Source: Actinomyces sp.
Lineage (GTDB): Bacteria > Actinomycetota > Actinomycetes > Actinomycetales > Actinomycetaceae
Assembly: GCA_012837655.1 (NCBI GenBank)
Contig: DUQT01000204.1
Location: 1-14,534, forward strand
Length of the DNA stretch: 14,534 nucleotides
Reading direction: 5' to 3'
The translations under genes were made by a program, and so were the position numbers. Every line of letters starts with the position of its first letter. Within the stretch, counting starts at the first letter, position 1. This document shows, in pieces, positions 12,216 to 14,534 of the stretch. A model generated the notes under the pieces. That model was given only the letters and a program-made list of their open reading frames with translations, was not told the DNA's origin and ran no database searches.

Positions 12216-14534
12216 CTAGCTACGTCGTTTCGTGCGGTTGGTTGCGGGCGCGGTCCAGGGATCGTCCGGCCACGGATGCTTCGGGTAGCGACCGCGCATT
12301 TCCGCGCGCACATCCTGGTAGCTCTCGTTGAAGAAGTTTTCCAGGTCAGCAGTGATTGCAAGCGGACGGCCAGCGGGCGAAAGTAACTCAAACGTGAGCG
12401 GTTCTCCAAGCACATCCGGGACTTTTCTGAAGCCGAAACACTCCTGCAGTTTCACCCTGACTGTGGGGCCTCGTTCGGGGTCGAACACGACGCGCACACG
12501 ATTACCCGATGGCAGTTCAATCGAATCCGGAATCAGCGAATCCAACTGTGCCACTTTGTCCCACCCAATTATCGTCTTGAGGCCGGTCGTAACATCAACC
12601 TCGGACAGCGTTGCGCCCTTGAGTAGCTTCTGCCAGTCGCCACCAATGAGTTCGTCAATGTGGTCAGCAAGTTCGTCGTTGCTAAGTTCTGGCCAGGATT
12701 CATCACGACTGGAAATGTAACGCGCCTTGCGGACGAGCTCCTCCGCATTCCGACTGAGCCTGAACAGTCCCAATCCCCTATCGCGCACGGCCTGCGCAAG
12801 AACGACGCGCGCCTGTTCCATCGGAACCTGCACCTGTTTTGACTTCAGCGGAATCGCTCCCAGTTGTTTTCGCACCGATGCGCGCAAGCGTCCGTTTTGA
12901 ATGACGACGTTTGGAACGCTCGTGATCATGGCCGCGCCAATCCATTCAGCCCACTCGGGGTTAACGGGCGCGCCGGCGCGAACGTGCGTGATGCCTCCAA
13001 TGGTTTGAATTTCAGAGGCCGCAATCCACGGGTCAGAAGACAGCGGCGAAGATGCTTCCACTGTCAGGCCGGATCCCTGCGCGGACAGGAACTGGATGAA
13101 ACGGTCATTGTTTTGCCTTGACCGCCGCTTCGCTATTCGCCCAGGGAACGCCAATCCAATCGTCACTCCGGGCAGGTCCGCCCGAGCCACCTTCTTGCCG
13201 GGTGCTTCAAAGGTCGGGGCGTACTCGTCCATGAACCGCTGCGCGATACCGGCGAATCGGGCGACCTCTCGTTTTGGGGCACGCTGCAGCGCCCTCGTAA
13301 TATCGGCACCTGCGATGCGTTCATCCCCCGAAACGACCGCGACGATCTTGGCGACTTCTTGGACATTGTCGCTCCAGGACGATGCCAGCAGGAGCGCGTG
13401 AGCCATCCGCGGATCCGCGGGAACGCGCGCCAGGACCTTGCCACCATCGGTGATTTCCGCGATTCGTTCGCCAGAATCCGCACCAGCCGAGTCCAGCACG
13501 GCCAGCGCACCCAAGTTCGCGAGCGTATCTTCCGCGCGCCCTAAGGCCGCCGCGGGAAAATCGGTCGGAAGGCGAAGCTCTGCCGGCGCGCTCCACGCGT
13601 GTGCCAACAGGGCCGCCTCCGTCAAATCTGCGGAGTCCATCTCCGGTGCCGCAAACCTCATCATCCGCGCAAAATCCGTCTGCGAATAGCACCGATACAC
13701 CGTACCCGGCCCAGTTCGATGCGCACGTCCCGCCCGCTGCACCGCGGAAGACCGCGACTCGCGCACAGTCACCAGCTCGGTCGCCTCACGACTCACGTCA
13801 AAACGCGGCGCCCGCGACAACCCGGAATCGACCACGCAGTTAACGCCCGGAACCGTCAGCGACGTCTCCGCGATGTCGGTCGCCACGATCACGCGCTCCT
13901 CACGAGTGTCCAAAGCCTCATCTTGCTGCGCAGACGCCAACCCGCCATGCAAGGGATACGCCGGAATACCCGCCGCCCGCACGTTGCTGGCAACAGTCTC
14001 CACGTCTCGAATCGACGGCGCGAATACCAGCGTCGAACCGTGTGCATGAAAGGCAACTTTTGCAGTTGTGGACTAATGATTTATGAGGGCGCTGCTCGCA
14101 CCTCGTTGGTCCAGGGCTGGCCCTGAAATCGGTGACCACACTACATCTAGTGGGTACGGTTTTCCCTCCGCGACTATGGTATCTGTGGGTGCAGAGCTCG
14201 ACAGGAGCTTGTGGAAACGCTCATTGTCAGCTGTTGCTGACATGACTGCAAGCTGTAGATCATCACGCAAATCCGCGATATCTAAGGCAAAAGCTAGTGC
14301 GAGGTCCGAATCTAGGTGACGTTCGTGGACCTCATCGAGGATTAGTGCATCAACACCCGCTAGGTCGGGATCGCCAAGGAGCCTGCGCAGTAGAGTTCCC
14401 GTCGTGGTGAACTCAATGCGGGTTTCGCTACTGATGGTGCGGTCCCCGCGCATGGTCCAGCCAATGCGCGCACCAGGCTTCTCCCCTATCAGAGACGCCA
14501 CGTAACGCGCCGCTGATCTGACGGCCACCCGGCG
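12216..14534 (-). pseudogene. hrpB: ATP-dependent helicase HrpB, interrupted by an in-frame stop (5' end outside window)
   Basis: This is a DExH-box helicase of the HrpB family, broken by one TAG at 14073-14075. Upstream of the stop, from the window edge, are PRRVAVRSAARYVA (motif Ia), TTTGTLLRRLL, LILDEVHERHLDSD (the DEVH motif II) and LAVMSATAD (motif III). Downstream in the same frame are STLVFAPSIRD, YPLHGGLASAQQ, VIVATDIAETSLTVPGV (motif V), QRAGRAHRTGPG (motif VI), the helicase-associated region and the HrpB-specific C-terminal domain ending PWPDDPWTAPATNRTKRRS. No frameshift is needed: codons read through the TAG join cleanly. The two open parts are 14073-14534 and 12216-14072; the second has a GTG at 14003 but no good ribosome binding site. 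Motif I lies beyond the window. In motif VI a His (codon 13719-13721) replaces the usual Gly. Both changes suggest decay, although a sequencing error or read-through remain possible for the stop. Confidence 0.85.

Noticed and set aside
14003..14073. Frameshift between the two hrpB parts
   Set aside because: Codon counting shows both parts in the same frame; the interruption is a single TAG, not an indel.

Overview
The window reads as a chromosomal housekeeping segment of a mid-to-high G+C actinobacterium, probably close to Actinomycetaceae. I judged this from protein character and gene order; I recognise no species. The order glutamyl-tRNA synthetase, tRNA-Gln, tRNA-Glu, an NdgR-type IclR regulator, leuC, leuD, murA, plsC, gpsA, ddl resembles the conserved actinobacterial block around leuCD. 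I see no insertion sequence, phage gene, CRISPR array or defence system, and no convincing undescribed multi-gene system. The unusual signals are in the intergenic DNA and in one decaying helicase gene.

Left part (1-4443). The 5' part of ddl (D-Ala-D-Ala ligase), gpsA, plsC and murA lie on the minus strand. They cover cell-wall precursor synthesis and phospholipid synthesis. One plus-strand gene for an AMIN-like lipoprotein is inserted between plsC and gpsA, and its stop codon abuts that of plsC. gpsA and plsC look leaderless: each has a TANNNT box exactly 6 nt before the start codon. The murA-plsC gap holds three 25-bp tandem repeats.

Middle (4444-8713). leuCD (minus) encodes isopropylmalate isomerase and ends at a perfect 14-bp hairpin whose downstream T-rich side contains the TATAAT box of murA. 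leuC is divergent from ndgR, and the shared gap carries a perfect 11-bp-arm palindrome, a good operator candidate. A GT4-type glycosyltransferase follows ndgR closely and is probably co-transcribed with it.

Right-middle (8714-10777). A 27-bp degenerate tandem repeat and a strong terminator precede tRNA-Glu(CTC) and tRNA-Gln(CTG). Both tRNAs are on the minus strand, downstream of gltX and behind two overlapping sigma-70-like promoters. The synthetase and the tRNAs it may charge therefore sit together.

Right end (10900-14534). A MalY/PatB-like PLP enzyme (plus) converges on an HrpB-type DExH helicase gene (minus) across a 29/30-bp tandem repeat region. The hrpB gene runs off the window. It is interrupted by one in-frame TAG between its two RecA domains and has a His in place of a normally invariant Gly in motif VI, which suggests loss of function.
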